A DNA stretch of 64,000 bases, taken from UBA11865 sp041570195. GTDB lineage: Bacteria > Chloroflexota > Anaerolineae > Promineifilales > Promineifilaceae. The translations under genes and the position numbers were made by a program. Shown here one piece after another: positions 34,092 through 44,073 of the stretch (position 1 is the stretch's first letter; every line of letters begins with the position of its first letter). The stretch spans positions 46,379 through 110,378 of the forward strand of contig JBFFWQ010000004.1 in the NCBI GenBank assembly GCA_041570195.1. The letters run 5' to 3'. Under the pieces are notes generated by a model. The model was given only the letters and a program-made list of their open reading frames with translations, did no database searches and was not told the origin of the DNA.

Positions 34092-37000
34092 ATGATGAAG
34101 CAACGGTTTCTTGCGTTAATCCTGATCGTATTGGTCATAACGATAGCCATGGCGGGTTGCCGTCGAGAGGAGGAGCCGACCCCTGCGGCGACCGCGGACA
34201 CGGCCGGGGGCGAGCCAACGATTGACCCGGCGACCGAACAGCCTGAGGCTGACAAGCCTACGAGCGAACCACCTACCAAGGAGTCCACGGAGGAACAGCC
34301 GCCAGTTGACTTGGATTACGATTGGCCCCCGCAAGTCGTCTACAGCAGCCCGGCGCGAGGCGAAGAGCTGATGTTGGATGGGGCGATCACGATCAGATTT
34401 GATCAACCCATGGACCAGGCATCGGTCGAGGAGTCGCTGGTCGTCAGCCCGGCCGGCAAGACCACATCTGTCGACGGCCACACGGAATGGCCGCGGCCGG
34501 ACACCTTGATCTTTGCCCCGGAAGGGCAATTGGCCCGGCAACAGTTGTACGACGTCGAGGTAAAGGATTCAGCAAGAGGCCTCAACGGAAAACCGCTCCG
34601 TGAGCCGGTGAAGCTGCAGGTAGAGACTGTTGGCTTCCTGGAGGTCAGTCAGGTTCTTCCGACCGATGGAACGACCGAGGTCCAGACCGACGGCCTGATC
34701 ACCGTCATGTTCAACCGGCCTGTGGTTCCCTTGGTCAGCAGCGGTCAACAGGCCGATTTACCGCAGCCGCTGGTTTTTGATCCGCCGGTGAGTGGCGAGG
34801 GGCAATGGGTGTCAACGAGCGTTTATCGCTTTGTCCCCGATCAACCGCTGCAAGGCGCGACTAACTATCAGATCAGCATCCCAGCCGGCCTGGAGGACGT
34901 TACCGGCGGTGTCCTCGACGAGACGTTCAGTTGGCGCTTCTCAACCCTCAGCCCCAGCGTCGTAACCATTGTCCCTGAACATCGGGTCATGAATGTTTCC
35001 CTAACGCGGCCGATGACCGTGACGTTCAACATGCCCATGGAGCAAGGAGTGACCGGGGCGGCCGTCAGCCTGTCACCGCCTGCGCCCTACTCATTGGTCT
35101 GGTCCGAAGACAGCCGGCAGGTCAGCCTCGTTCCAGACGGCATGCTCGATCTGGCGACCGACTATCGTCTGGAAGTGGCCGAATCGGCCCGCTCGGCCGG
35201 CGGGCAGGCCGCTCTAGACCGGACGACCGGGAGTTCCTTCAGCACTGTGCTTGAGCCGGCCGTACTCGATACTGAACCCGGGTCGGGCCAGACGGCCGAT
35301 CACTTCCAACGCGGCGTGCGAATCGCCTTCGCATCGCCCATGGATCTGGCCACGCTGGAGGACAGAGTTCGTATAGAGCCGGCGCCGGACAGGACCACCT
35401 ACTTCTTCAATGACTGGGACTTCAGCCTTTTCATTGATTTTGAAATGTCCCGTAATACCGAGTACGAAGTTACGGTGCCGGGAACTGCCAGCGATCCCTA
35501 TGGCAATACGATAGGTGAAGATTACACCTGGCGCTTCACGACGCCGGGCCACGCGCCTATGGTCACCCTGAATTTGCCCGCGGCCGTCAGCCAATTGAGC
35601 ACGAACCGGCCGACCAACGTCAACGTCATACATCGCAATATATCACGCATTGACGCCGAACTCTATGACGTTGGCGCGCCCGTCGCTCGTCTTGTAAGCG
35701 AACGCGTGCAAGGCAGCGCCCAACTGGGTCCGCTTGTGCGCAACTGGTCGCTTCCGGTGGCGTCTCCACCGGAAACGGCCGATGTTTACGAACTGCAGTT
35801 GGCCGACGGCGACGTGTTGCCGACCGGCGTTTATTATTTGCGTGTGAGTGCCCCGGAGAGCGACGAGGAACATACCTACTGGCAGAACCAGGAGAGCCTG
35901 CTGGTCGTGGCCGACACCAATCTGGTCGTCAAGGAGAACTTCGAAAGCGTTCATGTGTGGGCCACGGATATGGCCACCGGACAGCCGGCCGCCGGGCGAA
36001 ACATCACTGTTTACAACCAGTACGGGGCCGAGATAGGGCGAGCTGTCACCGACGCCGATGGCCTGGCCCGGGTAGCCAACCTGCTGACCGAGGGATACCT
36101 GGCCGGCGTTCTGGCGGTGAGCAATGGGCCCGGCGAAGCAGGTTTTGGTGTGGCGAGCAGCAATTGGTACCGGGGAGTTACGCCATGGAGTTTTGGCGTC
36201 GACGTCGGCTGGAACGCGGAAATGCCGCTCTATGCCTATATCCATACCGACCGACCCATCTACCGCCCAGGCGACACCGTGCATTTCCACGGCATCGTGC
36301 GTGACACGAACTATGGTCGTTACCCGTTCCCAACGGCCGAGTCGGTGACGTTGAACATGGACTATCTGGCCAGGTATGAGCCAACCGAGTTCACATTCAC
36401 GGCCGAACTGGATGAAAATGGCGAATTCAGCGGCGAATACCTGATTCCAGACGACGCCGGTCTTGGCAACTACCGCCTCTATTTTCAGGACCGAGATATT
36501 GAAGGAGACCGGATCTTCACGGTGGCCGAGTACCGTGCGCCGGAATTTCAAGTGACGGCCACGCCGGACCAGGACGAGGCGCTGCGCGGTGACGCGGTCG
36601 TGGTTCTGGTCGAGGCCAGCTATTTCTCGGGCGGACCGGCCGCGGATTTGGCAATTGATTGGACGGCCTCGGCGTCGGATTATCGGCTGCCCTGGGAAGG
36701 ACCTTATTATAGCTTCGGCGACAATGCCAACGTCTTCTCACAATCCCAGGGCAATCCATTTGTAGCTGACAGCGGCCCGCCTGGACAGGCAGTCGCTAGT
36801 GGCCAAGGCCTCACCGATACCGACGGCCGCTTCCTCATTACGCTTCCGGCCGATCTGTTGGACGAAGTTGACCCGGGCAGCCGGGAAGTGACCGTCACCG
36901 CCAACGTGCTGGACATCAGCAACTTCCCCGTGTTTACGACCGCCGAAGTCGTATTTCACGATGGAGAGATCTATCCTGGCGTCGTGCCCAGTCGCTACTT

Positions 37001-40000
37001 TGGCCAGGCTGGCCAAACCAGTTCTGTCGAAGTGATCACGGTCAACTGGGATGGGCAGCCGGCGCCAGATCGCCAGATCGAATTGACTTTATACGAACGA
37101 CTTTGGACGCCGGTGCGGGACGAGACCTTCGGACAATACTTCACCCGCTGGCAGGCCGAAGATACCGAGGTCGATCGTAAAACCGTGACCACCGATGGAC
37201 TGGGCAAGGCCACGGCCGACTTCGTGCCCCCGAGGGGCGGCAGCTATGTCGTGGTAGCCACCGTCGCCGACGACGCCGGCCGGCAGCAGAGCAGCAGCAC
37301 CTTCATGTGGGTCGCCGATGTCGACGCAATAGGTTGGCCCACCGATCCGCGTGAGAAGCGAATGGACCTAGCGGCCGATCAGGATGAATATCGTCCGGGC
37401 GACACGGCCCGCATACTGGTTCAATCGCCGTTTGCTGGCCCGGCGAACGCCTGGGTGACCATCGAGCGAGGCGATGTGATCGACCAACGGTTGGTGACGC
37501 TGCAATCCGATAGCGAGATTCTGGAAATCCCGATCTCGTCCTCCTACGCGCCTAATGTTTTTGTCACCGTCCATGTGGTCAAAGGGGTGGACGAGTCCAA
37601 TCCAGTCGCCGACGTGCGCATCGGCTTGACCGAACTGATCGTATCAGCGGAACAATTGGCCCTCAACATGACCCTGACACCGAAGAGTGACTTGCTGTCG
37701 CCCGGCGACACGGCCGAATACGATCTTCTAGTGACTGACCACCTGGGCAACCCGGTCCAGGCCAACTTCTCCCTGGCGCTGGTCGATCTGGCGGTCCTTT
37801 CTCTTAAGGCCGACAACGCGCCCCACATCATCGAGGCCTTCTACCGGCGACAGCCGCTGCGAAGCCAAACCGGTGCCGGCTTAATCGTCTCCGGCGAGGG
37901 CCTGGAAGTTGAGATCCCATCTGAGATTCTTGGCCGGGGAGGTGGCGGCGGCGGTGGTGCAGACGAGGCGGTTGCCGCGGCGGTTGCGCTGCAAGGCGAT
38001 GAAGATGAACAGGGGCAGGACGTGCGAGCTGATTTCCAAGATACGGCATTTTGGGAAGCCCAGGTCAGTACCGATCCATCAGGCCGGGCTACCGTATCCA
38101 TTCCTCTTCCCGACAATGTGACGACCTGGCGCTTAAGCAGTAAGGGTGTGAGTGACTACGCTGCCCGTAACGACACATTGGTCGGCCAAACCGAGGCAGA
38201 CATCGTCAGCACCCTGCCGCTTCTGATCCGGCCGATTACGCCGCGCTTCTTTACGGTGGGCGACGACCTGCTGCTGGGGGCTGTCATTCACAATAACACG
38301 GTCGAGCAATTGGAAGTTACCGTTGCGTTAGAAGCCGCCGGCCTAATCCTGGCCGGACCGGCCGAGCAGGAAGTAACTATTCCGCCTGGCCAGCGCCAGG
38401 TGGTCCGTTGGCCGGTCACGGTCAATGATGTTCCTTTTGCCGACCTGACCTTCCGCGCCGAGGGCGGGCAATATCGGGATGCGACCAAGCCGACCTTTGG
38501 CTCGCCACCTGACCAGTTGATACCTGTGGTTCGTTATGCCGGCGAGGATGTGGTCGGCACATCAGGCATCCTCGACGAGACCGAGCGCCGCGTGGAGGCA
38601 ATCCTCTTGCCAGAGCAAATTGATACTCGCCAGGGCGCAGTCGAGGTTGAGTTAAGCCCATCCCTGGCTGCCGCTCTGACCACTTCCCTCAGAGTCGTCA
38701 ATTACCTCGAAGAAGACCGCCCGGCTTGCGCTCATGCGACGGCCGACCAGCTATTACCTAATGTGGCTACTATGCGCGCCTATCAGGAACTGCCTCTGCC
38801 TGGATTCGACCAAGCGGGAGAATTGGAGAGGCTGATTATAGACGGCATCGCCGATCTTGAGAGGTTGCAGAAATCCAATGGCGGTTGGGGCTGGTGTTAT
38901 TCGACCCAAAGCGATCCGTTCCTTAGCGGTCATGTGCTGTTTGCTCTGGCCATGGCTCGGGACGCCGGTTTCGAAATCGACCGTGATGTTTTGGATGGCG
39001 GCGTGCGATACGTACAAGATCTGATCGTGGACGCGGCTGATCTGGCTTTTGCATCTGAAGTCAATCGTCAGGCTTTCTTCCTCTACGTACTGGCAGAACT
39101 TGGCCAGGCGGATGCGGCCGACATGGATGCCCTCTTTGACGAGCACCGGGCCTTGTTGGATCCCTACGCCAAGGCGCTGTTAGCCATGGCCTTTGACCTG
39201 ACTGGCCAAAGCGCCGAGGCGCAGTCGCTATTGGGTGATCTGAACGACTCGGCCATCCTTAGCGCTGCCGGCGCCTATTGGCAAGATGCCGAGCCCGACT
39301 GGAATAATCTGAACAGCGATATCAGGGGCACGGCCATGGTGCTTGAGGCGCTGTCACGTCTTGATTCCAGCGGCCTGTTGGCGCCCAATGCGGCGCGCTG
39401 GCTGATGGTTGCCCGTCGGGCCGGACACTGGCCGACCGGGCACGACACAGCCTGGAGTATTATGGCCCTCTCAGATTGGATGGCCGTCAGCGGTGAACTG
39501 GAAGCTGACTATGACTATCAGGTAGATGTGAACACAGAGCGCCTGGCGGCCGGTCGTTTTGAGAGCAACAATGTGACCGCCAACGAAGAACTATCCGTAC
39601 CATTGACCCAATTGCTGCCGGCCGAGGTGAACTACCTGACATTCCAGCGCGACGAAGGACCAGGCAGGCTTTATTACACGGCTTACCTGGACAGTTTTAT
39701 CAGCGCCGAGAATCTAGAGCCTTTGGAACGGGGCTTTACGGTCGAGCGAGCTTACTTTGACGCCGCATGTGATCCGAATGAAGAGGAGTGCCAGCCGATC
39801 GACGAGATCGAGGCCGGTCAAGACGTGCGGGTCGAGTTAACGATTGTGGTCCACAACGATGGCGTCTACGTGGTCGTTGCCGATCCGATTCCGGCCGGCA
39901 CTGAGGCCGTCGATCCCGGGTTGGCCATCAGTGATCCCGGCCAGGGTGGGCGCATCCAACGCGCGGACGAATCCTACCACCATGGATATTGGGGTTGGTG

Positions 40001-40202
40001 GCACTTCAACAACATCGAGTATCGCGACGACAGTGTGGTCTTTACAAGCGAATTCTTACCGGCCGGCACGTATCAATATAGTTACATGCTGCAAACGACC
40101 ATTCCGGGGACGTATCAGGTGATTCCGGCTACGGCGCGCCAGGAGTTCTTCCCTGATGTCTTTGGTCGAAGTAATGGATCTCTTTTCGAGATAACGGAGT
40201 AG
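34092..40202 (+). CDS. bacterial alpha-2-macroglobulin family lipoprotein lacking the thioester motif
   Basis: 2036 aa. A lipoprotein signal with Cys23 (IAMAGC), then an acidic Thr/Pro linker. Four SbsA/Big_5-type Ig-like domains span roughly 75-480, each with an F..PMD-like strand. MG domains follow to about 900 (YIHTDRPIYRPGDTVHF). The A2M core is near 1310 (DTAFWEAQVSTDPSGRATV) and the terpenoid-cyclase-like helical domain near 1540-1800. A Gly-rich, acidic stretch near 1280-1310 may be the bait region. The thioester site, normally CxEQ, reads CAHA (Cys1546, His1548, Ala1549), so no thioester can form. Thioester-less forms such as E. coli YfaS are known. Bacterial A2Ms are thought to trap attacking proteases; no PbpC partner is adjacent. 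Confidence 0.93.
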   Translation: MMKQRFLALILIVLVITIAMAGCRREEEPTPAATADTAGGEPTIDPATEQPEADKPTSEPPTKESTEEQPPVDLDYDWPPQVVYSSPARGEELMLDGAITIRFDQPMDQASVEESLVVSPAGKTTSVDGHTEWPRPDTLIFAPEGQLARQQLYDVEVKDSARGLNGKPLREPVKLQVETVGFLEVSQVLPTDGTTEVQTDGLITVMFNRPVVPLVSSGQQADLPQPLVFDPPVSGEGQWVSTSVYRFVPDQPLQGATNYQISIPAGLEDVTGGVLDETFSWRFSTLSPSVVTIVPEHRVMNVSLTRPMTVTFNMPMEQGVTGAAVSLSPPAPYSLVWSEDSRQVSLVPDGMLDLATDYRLEVAESARSAGGQAALDRTTGSSFSTVLEPAVLDTEPGSGQTADHFQRGVRIAFASPMDLATLEDRVRIEPAPDRTTYFFNDWDFSLFIDFEMSRNTEYEVTVPGTASDPYGNTIGEDYTWRFTTPGHAPMVTLNLPAAVSQLSTNRPTNVNVIHRNISRIDAELYDVGAPVARLVSERVQGSAQLGPLVRNWSLPVASPPETADVYELQLADGDVLPTGVYYLRVSAPESDEEHTYWQNQESLLVVADTNLVVKENFESVHVWATDMATGQPAAGRNITVYNQYGAEIGRAVTDADGLARVANLLTEGYLAGVLAVSNGPGEAGFGVASSNWYRGVTPWSFGVDVGWNAEMPLYAYIHTDRPIYRPGDTVHFHGIVRDTNYGRYPFPTAESVTLNMDYLARYEPTEFTFTAELDENGEFSGEYLIPDDAGLGNYRLYFQDRDIEGDRIFTVAEYRAPEFQVTATPDQDEALRGDAVVVLVEASYFSGGPAADLAIDWTASASDYRLPWEGPYYSFGDNANVFSQSQGNPFVADSGPPGQAVASGQGLTDTDGRFLITLPADLLDEVDPGSREVTVTANVLDISNFPVFTTAEVVFHDGEIYPGVVPSRYFGQAGQTSSVEVITVNWDGQPAPDRQIELTLYERLWTPVRDETFGQYFTRWQAEDTEVDRKTVTTDGLGKATADFVPPRGGSYVVVATVADDAGRQQSSSTFMWVADVDAIGWPTDPREKRMDLAADQDEYRPGDTARILVQSPFAGPANAWVTIERGDVIDQRLVTLQSDSEILEIPISSSYAPNVFVTVHVVKGVDESNPVADVRIGLTELIVSAEQLALNMTLTPKSDLLSPGDTAEYDLLVTDHLGNPVQANFSLALVDLAVLSLKADNAPHIIEAFYRRQPLRSQTGAGLIVSGEGLEVEIPSEILGRGGGGGGGADEAVAAAVALQGDEDEQGQDVRADFQDTAFWEAQVSTDPSGRATVSIPLPDNVTTWRLSSKGVSDYAARNDTLVGQTEADIVSTLPLLIRPITPRFFTVGDDLLLGAVIHNNTVEQLEVTVALEAAGLILAGPAEQEVTIPPGQRQVVRWPVTVNDVPFADLTFRAEGGQYRDATKPTFGSPPDQLIPVVRYAGEDVVGTSGILDETERRVEAILLPEQIDTRQGAVEVELSPSLAAALTTSLRVVNYLEEDRPACAHATADQLLPNVATMRAYQELPLPGFDQAGELERLIIDGIADLERLQKSNGGWGWCYSTQSDPFLSGHVLFALAMARDAGFEIDRDVLDGGVRYVQDLIVDAADLAFASEVNRQAFFLYVLAELGQADAADMDALFDEHRALLDPYAKALLAMAFDLTGQSAEAQSLLGDLNDSAILSAAGAYWQDAEPDWNNLNSDIRGTAMVLEALSRLDSSGLLAPNAARWLMVARRAGHWPTGHDTAWSIMALSDWMAVSGELEADYDYQVDVNTERLAAGRFESNNVTANEELSVPLTQLLPAEVNYLTFQRDEGPGRLYYTAYLDSFISAENLEPLERGFTVERAYFDAACDPNEEECQPIDEIEAGQDVRVELTIVVHNDGVYVVVADPIPAGTEAVDPGLAISDPGQGGRIQRADESYHHGYWGWWHFNNIEYRDDSVVFTSEFLPAGTYQYSYMLQTTIPGTYQVIPATARQEFFPDVFGRSNGSLFEITE

Positions 40203-40207
40203 CGCTG

Positions 40208-41410
40208 CTAGCTCCGAATATAGCGCAGCTCGCGCTGAGGTGTGCTCAGATACTCGACGCCTGCATTGGTGACCAGAACATCTTCTTCCAGGCTCATGAT
40301 GCCTCGGCCGGGGACGACGACATGGAGTTCCAGGGTGAAAACGTTGCCGGCTTCGACCGGTAGCTCACTTATGCCCGCGTATTTCTCCCAGCGAGGAGCC
40401 AGAACAGTAGCGCCATCGTGAGCTGAACGGCCCAGCAAATGGCCGAAGGCATGCATATATTCAGGATAGCCGGCGGCGACTATCGTTTCCCTGGCGGCGT
40501 TGTCGACTTGCCAGCCAGGCGCTCCGACCTGCAGCGCTTCCTCGCCGGCTCTTACGGCCGCCAATACCGTGGCGAAAGCATGTTGAATGTCGGCTGGCGC
40601 CTCGATCTCACCCTCGTCGAGAACGTACCACATGCGTTGCAAGTCTGAGCAATACCCGTCCTGTTTCACGCCTAGGTCCAGGTGCAGTGTGTGACCTCGC
40701 TCTAGCGTCACGTCACCGGGCATGGCATGTCCTACCGGCGAATCCGGACCGCAAGTCACGATCGGATTGTGCGCCTTGTCCCAGGCGTAATCCAATCCAG
40801 CATCGTCAACCAGGCCTTGGACGAAATCTGCGATCTGGCGCTGGGTCATGCCCGGCCGGACAAAGGCTTCAACCTCGTCGAAAAGCTTCTCGGTAGTCGC
40901 GACGGCCTGCCGTATGCGCTCAACTTCGCGCGGTGTCTTACGGCCACGAAGGACGGCGATAATGTTTTCGGCTGACTGCAGCCGCTGGCCATAGGGTGTT
41001 CCCTCCAGGAAAGACAGCAGTGTACGATAGTTGCCCAGGGTAAGGCCGTCGGCGGCTACGTCATTCTGCGAGTAGTTGATGGCGATGCGAGCCGGCCGGT
41101 AGGCTTCCAAGACCGGCAACAAATGGTCGCGCACTCCATGATGATAGCCCACGACATCATCATAGATTCCCAGCCGTTCAATACTATCTGCATCATAATG
41201 ACCCACAATGGCTGTGTGCCGGCCGGTCCGCGAGATTAGGAAGAGCGAACGCCAGGTAATCGTAAGCCCCAATATCAAGTCCAGGGCTGGATCAGGTAAC
41301 ATCGAACTTTCGCGGGCGAAGGTTAACCAGAGATCGACGTCTAGTTCGTCGAGAATCTGAACGGCTTGGGAAACTTTTTCGGCCGTAAGAGAAGAATCGT
41401 CAGGGGACAT
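40208..41410 (-). CDS. M24-family metallopeptidase (Xaa-Pro aminopeptidase-like)
   Basis: 400 aa. An N-terminal creatinase-like domain (about 1-150) and a C-terminal pita-bread domain. Metal ligands can be placed as the Asp pair in HLDLGVKQDGYCSDLQ, His in HAFGHLLGRSAHDG, and the Glu residues in FTLELHV and SLEEDV. These enzymes cleave Xaa-Pro bonds with two divalent metals; the GHLLGRSAHDG variant departs from the common GHGIG. It follows parB by nine bases, so it is probably in the same transcript. Confidence 0.9.
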   Translation of the reverse strand: MSPDDSSLTAEKVSQAVQILDELDVDLWLTFARESSMLPDPALDLILGLTITWRSLFLISRTGRHTAIVGHYDADSIERLGIYDDVVGYHHGVRDHLLPVLEAYRPARIAINYSQNDVAADGLTLGNYRTLLSFLEGTPYGQRLQSAENIIAVLRGRKTPREVERIRQAVATTEKLFDEVEAFVRPGMTQRQIADFVQGLVDDAGLDYAWDKAHNPIVTCGPDSPVGHAMPGDVTLERGHTLHLDLGVKQDGYCSDLQRMWYVLDEGEIEAPADIQHAFATVLAAVRAGEEALQVGAPGWQVDNAARETIVAAGYPEYMHAFGHLLGRSAHDGATVLAPRWEKYAGISELPVEAGNVFTLELHVVVPGRGIMSLEEDVLVTNAGVEYLSTPQRELRYIRS

Positions 41411-41419
41411 ATTTAGGTC

Positions 41420-42280
41420 CTACGAGTCGCCGACAATTGACTCGTAAATCGCTTGCAGCTCTTCGTTCGAATAATAGTGGATCACAACTTTTCCACCTTT
41501 GGCGCCCTGATGTATATTCACTTTGGTGCCCAGTGACTGGCTGAACTGATCTTCGAGGGCCACCAATTCCGGCGCCACGATCTGCGCCTTCTTGGGCTGT
41601 GGTCTTTCGCCGGCCAACATCTTCTTAACCAAGGCTTCAACCTGGCGGACATTCAAATCGTTCTTGATGATTGTTTGCATGACGGCCGTTTGAGCTTCCG
41701 GCGTGGGCAATGGCAACAATGCTCGAGCATGAGCGCCGCTGATCCGGCCGTCGACGATCGCCGCCTGGATGTTCGAACCCAGCTTCAAAATGCGCACCAT
41801 GTTGGCCACGGTTGGCCGGCTCTTTCCCACACTCTTTGCCACTTCCTCCTGGGTCATGCCGAATTCGTCGATGAGCTGTTGATAGGCCAGGGCCTCTTCC
41901 AGAGCATTAAGGTCATCGCGCTGCAAATTTTCAATGAGCGCCAGTTCGAGCATGTCTTGAGGAGATGCTTCTTTTACAACGACCGGGATCTCGCTCAGAC
42001 CGGCCAAGGCGGCCGCGCGCCAACGCCTCTCACCTGCTATCAGTGAATAGCTTCCCGGTGCGATCTCGGTTACGACCAGTGGTTGAATGAGACCATGCTC
42101 GCGAATCGATGCGGCAAGTTCGGCCAGCTTTTCTTGATCTACGTTACTACGCGGTTGGTGGGGATTAGGGCTAATTGCGTCCAGAGAGACATGGAAGAGG
42201 CCGCTATCTTCATCATCAGCCTGTTCGCTGGCCGGAATTAGAGAGCCAAGTCCCCGGCCGAGAGCGCGTCTTTTGGTCAT
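41420..42280 (-). CDS. parB: chromosome-partitioning protein ParB
   Basis: 286 aa. N-terminal RALGRGLGSLIP, CTP-binding/ParB motifs (NPHQPRS, GERRWRAAALAG), helix-turn-helix (MTQEEVAKSVGKSRPTVANMVRIL) and the C-terminal dimerisation domain (VVIHYYSNEELQAIY). It binds parS and slides as a CTP clamp. No parS-like palindrome was found in this window. It follows parA by 13 bp. Confidence 0.96.
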   Translation of the reverse strand: MTKRRALGRGLGSLIPASEQADDEDSGLFHVSLDAISPNPHQPRSNVDQEKLAELAASIREHGLIQPLVVTEIAPGSYSLIAGERRWRAAALAGLSEIPVVVKEASPQDMLELALIENLQRDDLNALEEALAYQQLIDEFGMTQEEVAKSVGKSRPTVANMVRILKLGSNIQAAIVDGRISGAHARALLPLPTPEAQTAVMQTIIKNDLNVRQVEALVKKMLAGERPQPKKAQIVAPELVALEDQFSQSLGTKVNIHQGAKGGKVVIHYYSNEELQAIYESIVGDS

Positions 42281-42293
42281 CTTCTAATCACCT

Positions 42294-43100
42294 TCATCCT
42301 GCTTCGCTGGCCTGAGCCTCAACCGCTGTCCCAATGCCATCGCCTTTCGTCACTTCTGAGGACAGCACCTTATAGGCGATGGCGCCAGGCGAGGCCGGTG
42401 CATAGATCGGGATCGGCTGACCGAAGCTAGGCGCCTCACTTAAGCGCACATTGCGCGGTATGATCGTTCGAAAAACCAGGCCGGGAAAATGCGTGCGCAC
42501 CTCTTCGACAACCTGCCGGCTCAAATTAGTCCGACTGTCATACATGGTCAGGATCAAGCCCCTGACGCCAAGCTCAGCGTTTAGATGCCGTTTCACCAAT
42601 TGGACGGTTTCGAGCAACTGGGAGAGTCCTTCCAGAGCCAGGTATTCGCACTGCACAGGTATGATCACGCCGTGATCGGCGGCCGTCAGCGCATTGATGG
42701 TTAGCAGTCCGAGGCTAGGCGGGCAGTCAATGAGAATGTAATCATACGATTCTTTACTATCCTGCAAGGAGCGCCGAAGTCGATGTTCGCGCGCCAATAG
42801 ATTGACCAATTCTACTTCGACGCCTGCCAAAGCAGGACTCGAAGGCAGTAGCCGGACTCCCGTCTGGGGGTGGGTCAGGACGACGTCGTCGATGTTCGCT
42901 TCCTCTAACAATACGTCGTATACCGACGACTGAACTTCGTGCTTGTTGAAGCCGAAGTAAGAAGTAGCATTGGCCTGAGGATCTAGATCAACCACCAATA
43001 CCCGGCAGCCACCGATTGCCAGATAGGCGCCGACATTGACCACGCTGGTTGTTTTTCCAACGCCGCCTTTTTGCATAGCAACAGCATAAATTCTGGTCAT
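42294..43100 (-). CDS. parA: chromosome-partitioning ATPase ParA (Soj)
   Basis: About 268 aa. Deviant Walker A KGGVGKTTSVVN, switch DLDPQANATSYFG and Walker B YDYILIDCPPSLGLLT. A nucleoid-bound ATPase acting with ParB in origin segregation. The frame also opens at a GTG at 43112; the ATG at 43100 has GGTGG nine bases upstream and starts at the usual family position. Its neighbours are parB downstream and a pfkB-type kinase upstream. Confidence 0.96.
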   Translation of the reverse strand: MTRIYAVAMQKGGVGKTTSVVNVGAYLAIGGCRVLVVDLDPQANATSYFGFNKHEVQSSVYDVLLEEANIDDVVLTHPQTGVRLLPSSPALAGVEVELVNLLAREHRLRRSLQDSKESYDYILIDCPPSLGLLTINALTAADHGVIIPVQCEYLALEGLSQLLETVQLVKRHLNAELGVRGLILTMYDSRTNLSRQVVEEVRTHFPGLVFRTIIPRNVRLSEAPSFGQPIPIYAPASPGAIAYKVLSSEVTKGDGIGTAVEAQASEAG

Positions 43101-43156
43101 ATCAATTGCCACCGATAAACGCGACTGATCCGTAAGGCCCAGGTACCGATTATGCC

Positions 43157-43993
43157 TTAGTTTCTCCGCTCAACAAAACCCTTGATGGCCTCGATTTTGG
43201 CCAACAATTCGTCCTCTGTTACTGACAGGGCGGCGACCTGAGTTGCGAAAAGCGCCGCTTCCCATGGATTGCCGTTGGTCTGGTGAAGGCGGACGAGAAA
43301 GGCGGCGGCAAAAACATCACCTGCGCCCGTCGGATTGACTTCGTTCACCGGAGGTGCGTCGAAGTACCGTTCTTCATCACGAGAGTATACGGTGCAGCCA
43401 TCCTTTCCATGCGTGAGTACAACTAGCGGCGACCACTGCCGCAAACGATCGAAGTATCCAGGATCGGGCAAATCTTCCAGGCTCGTGATGACCGCTGCGG
43501 CTAATGGCATCACGGCCTCTGCATCTGGCCAATCGCCAGCATATACTCGCCTATCCTCACCCCAGCGGCGAAACCAACCCTGTGGTGTGAGGCCGACCAT
43601 GCTGTTGCTGAAGAGCCGAATTACATCCGGTTCAATCTCGCCTGCGATAGGACCCAGGTGAACGATAGACGGACGCCGCCAGGATAAGGGCACATCTGCC
43701 GGCCGGATCGCATCCGCCACGCTGAATACCGATTGCCTTCTGACAGATCCCACGTGAATATTCTCGAACACAGTTGTGAACTCTGAGGGAATGTTGCAAA
43801 CGGCAATGCCGGTCAATACGCTCTCAATGTCATATGCCGGCTCAACACTGGTGATCACTGCTGTCCTGCAGCCCAACGCTTGTGCAGCCAGCGCCGAATA
43901 GAGGGCTGTGCCACCGGGAGCATAGCCACTTGGCACGATATCGCGGCTGATGTGACCGACTACCAGGTAGTCAATTTGGGAAAAGGCATTCAC
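43157..43993 (-). CDS. PfkB-family carbohydrate/nucleoside kinase
   Basis: About 278 aa. A ribokinase-like fold with an N-terminal GGTALYSALAAQALG glycine motif and the catalytic NPTGAGDVFAAAFL anion hole with Asp. There is a VVLTHGKDGCTVY strand before it. Substrate is not predictable; members act on sugars, adenosine or vitamins. A GTG at 43993 is preferred over the open upstream frame and has AGGTAG upstream. It precedes parA by about 56 bp on the same strand. Confidence 0.85.
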   Translation of the reverse strand: MNAFSQIDYLVVGHISRDIVPSGYAPGGTALYSALAAQALGCRTAVITSVEPAYDIESVLTGIAVCNIPSEFTTVFENIHVGSVRRQSVFSVADAIRPADVPLSWRRPSIVHLGPIAGEIEPDVIRLFSNSMVGLTPQGWFRRWGEDRRVYAGDWPDAEAVMPLAAAVITSLEDLPDPGYFDRLRQWSPLVVLTHGKDGCTVYSRDEERYFDAPPVNEVNPTGAGDVFAAAFLVRLHQTNGNPWEAALFATQVAALSVTEDELLAKIEAIKGFVERRN

Positions 43994-44073
43994 AACTGCG
44001 ATTCTACCTGATAGCCTAGAAAGACGACAAACGCAATGCAAGTTGCCGGCAGGCTATGGTATCATTGGCTCAA

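Noticed and set aside
35643..36551. 302-codon minus-strand open frame
   Set aside because: It is antisense to the macroglobulin gene and has no ribosome site or protein-like features.
40650..43780. Search for a parS site near parAB
   Set aside because: Only partial matches such as tgtttcacg occur; none is a near-complete palindrome.
44054..44073. Possible eighth leaderless promoter (TATCAT eight bases before 44074)
   Set aside because: No acceptable -35 hexamer lies at 15-19 nt.
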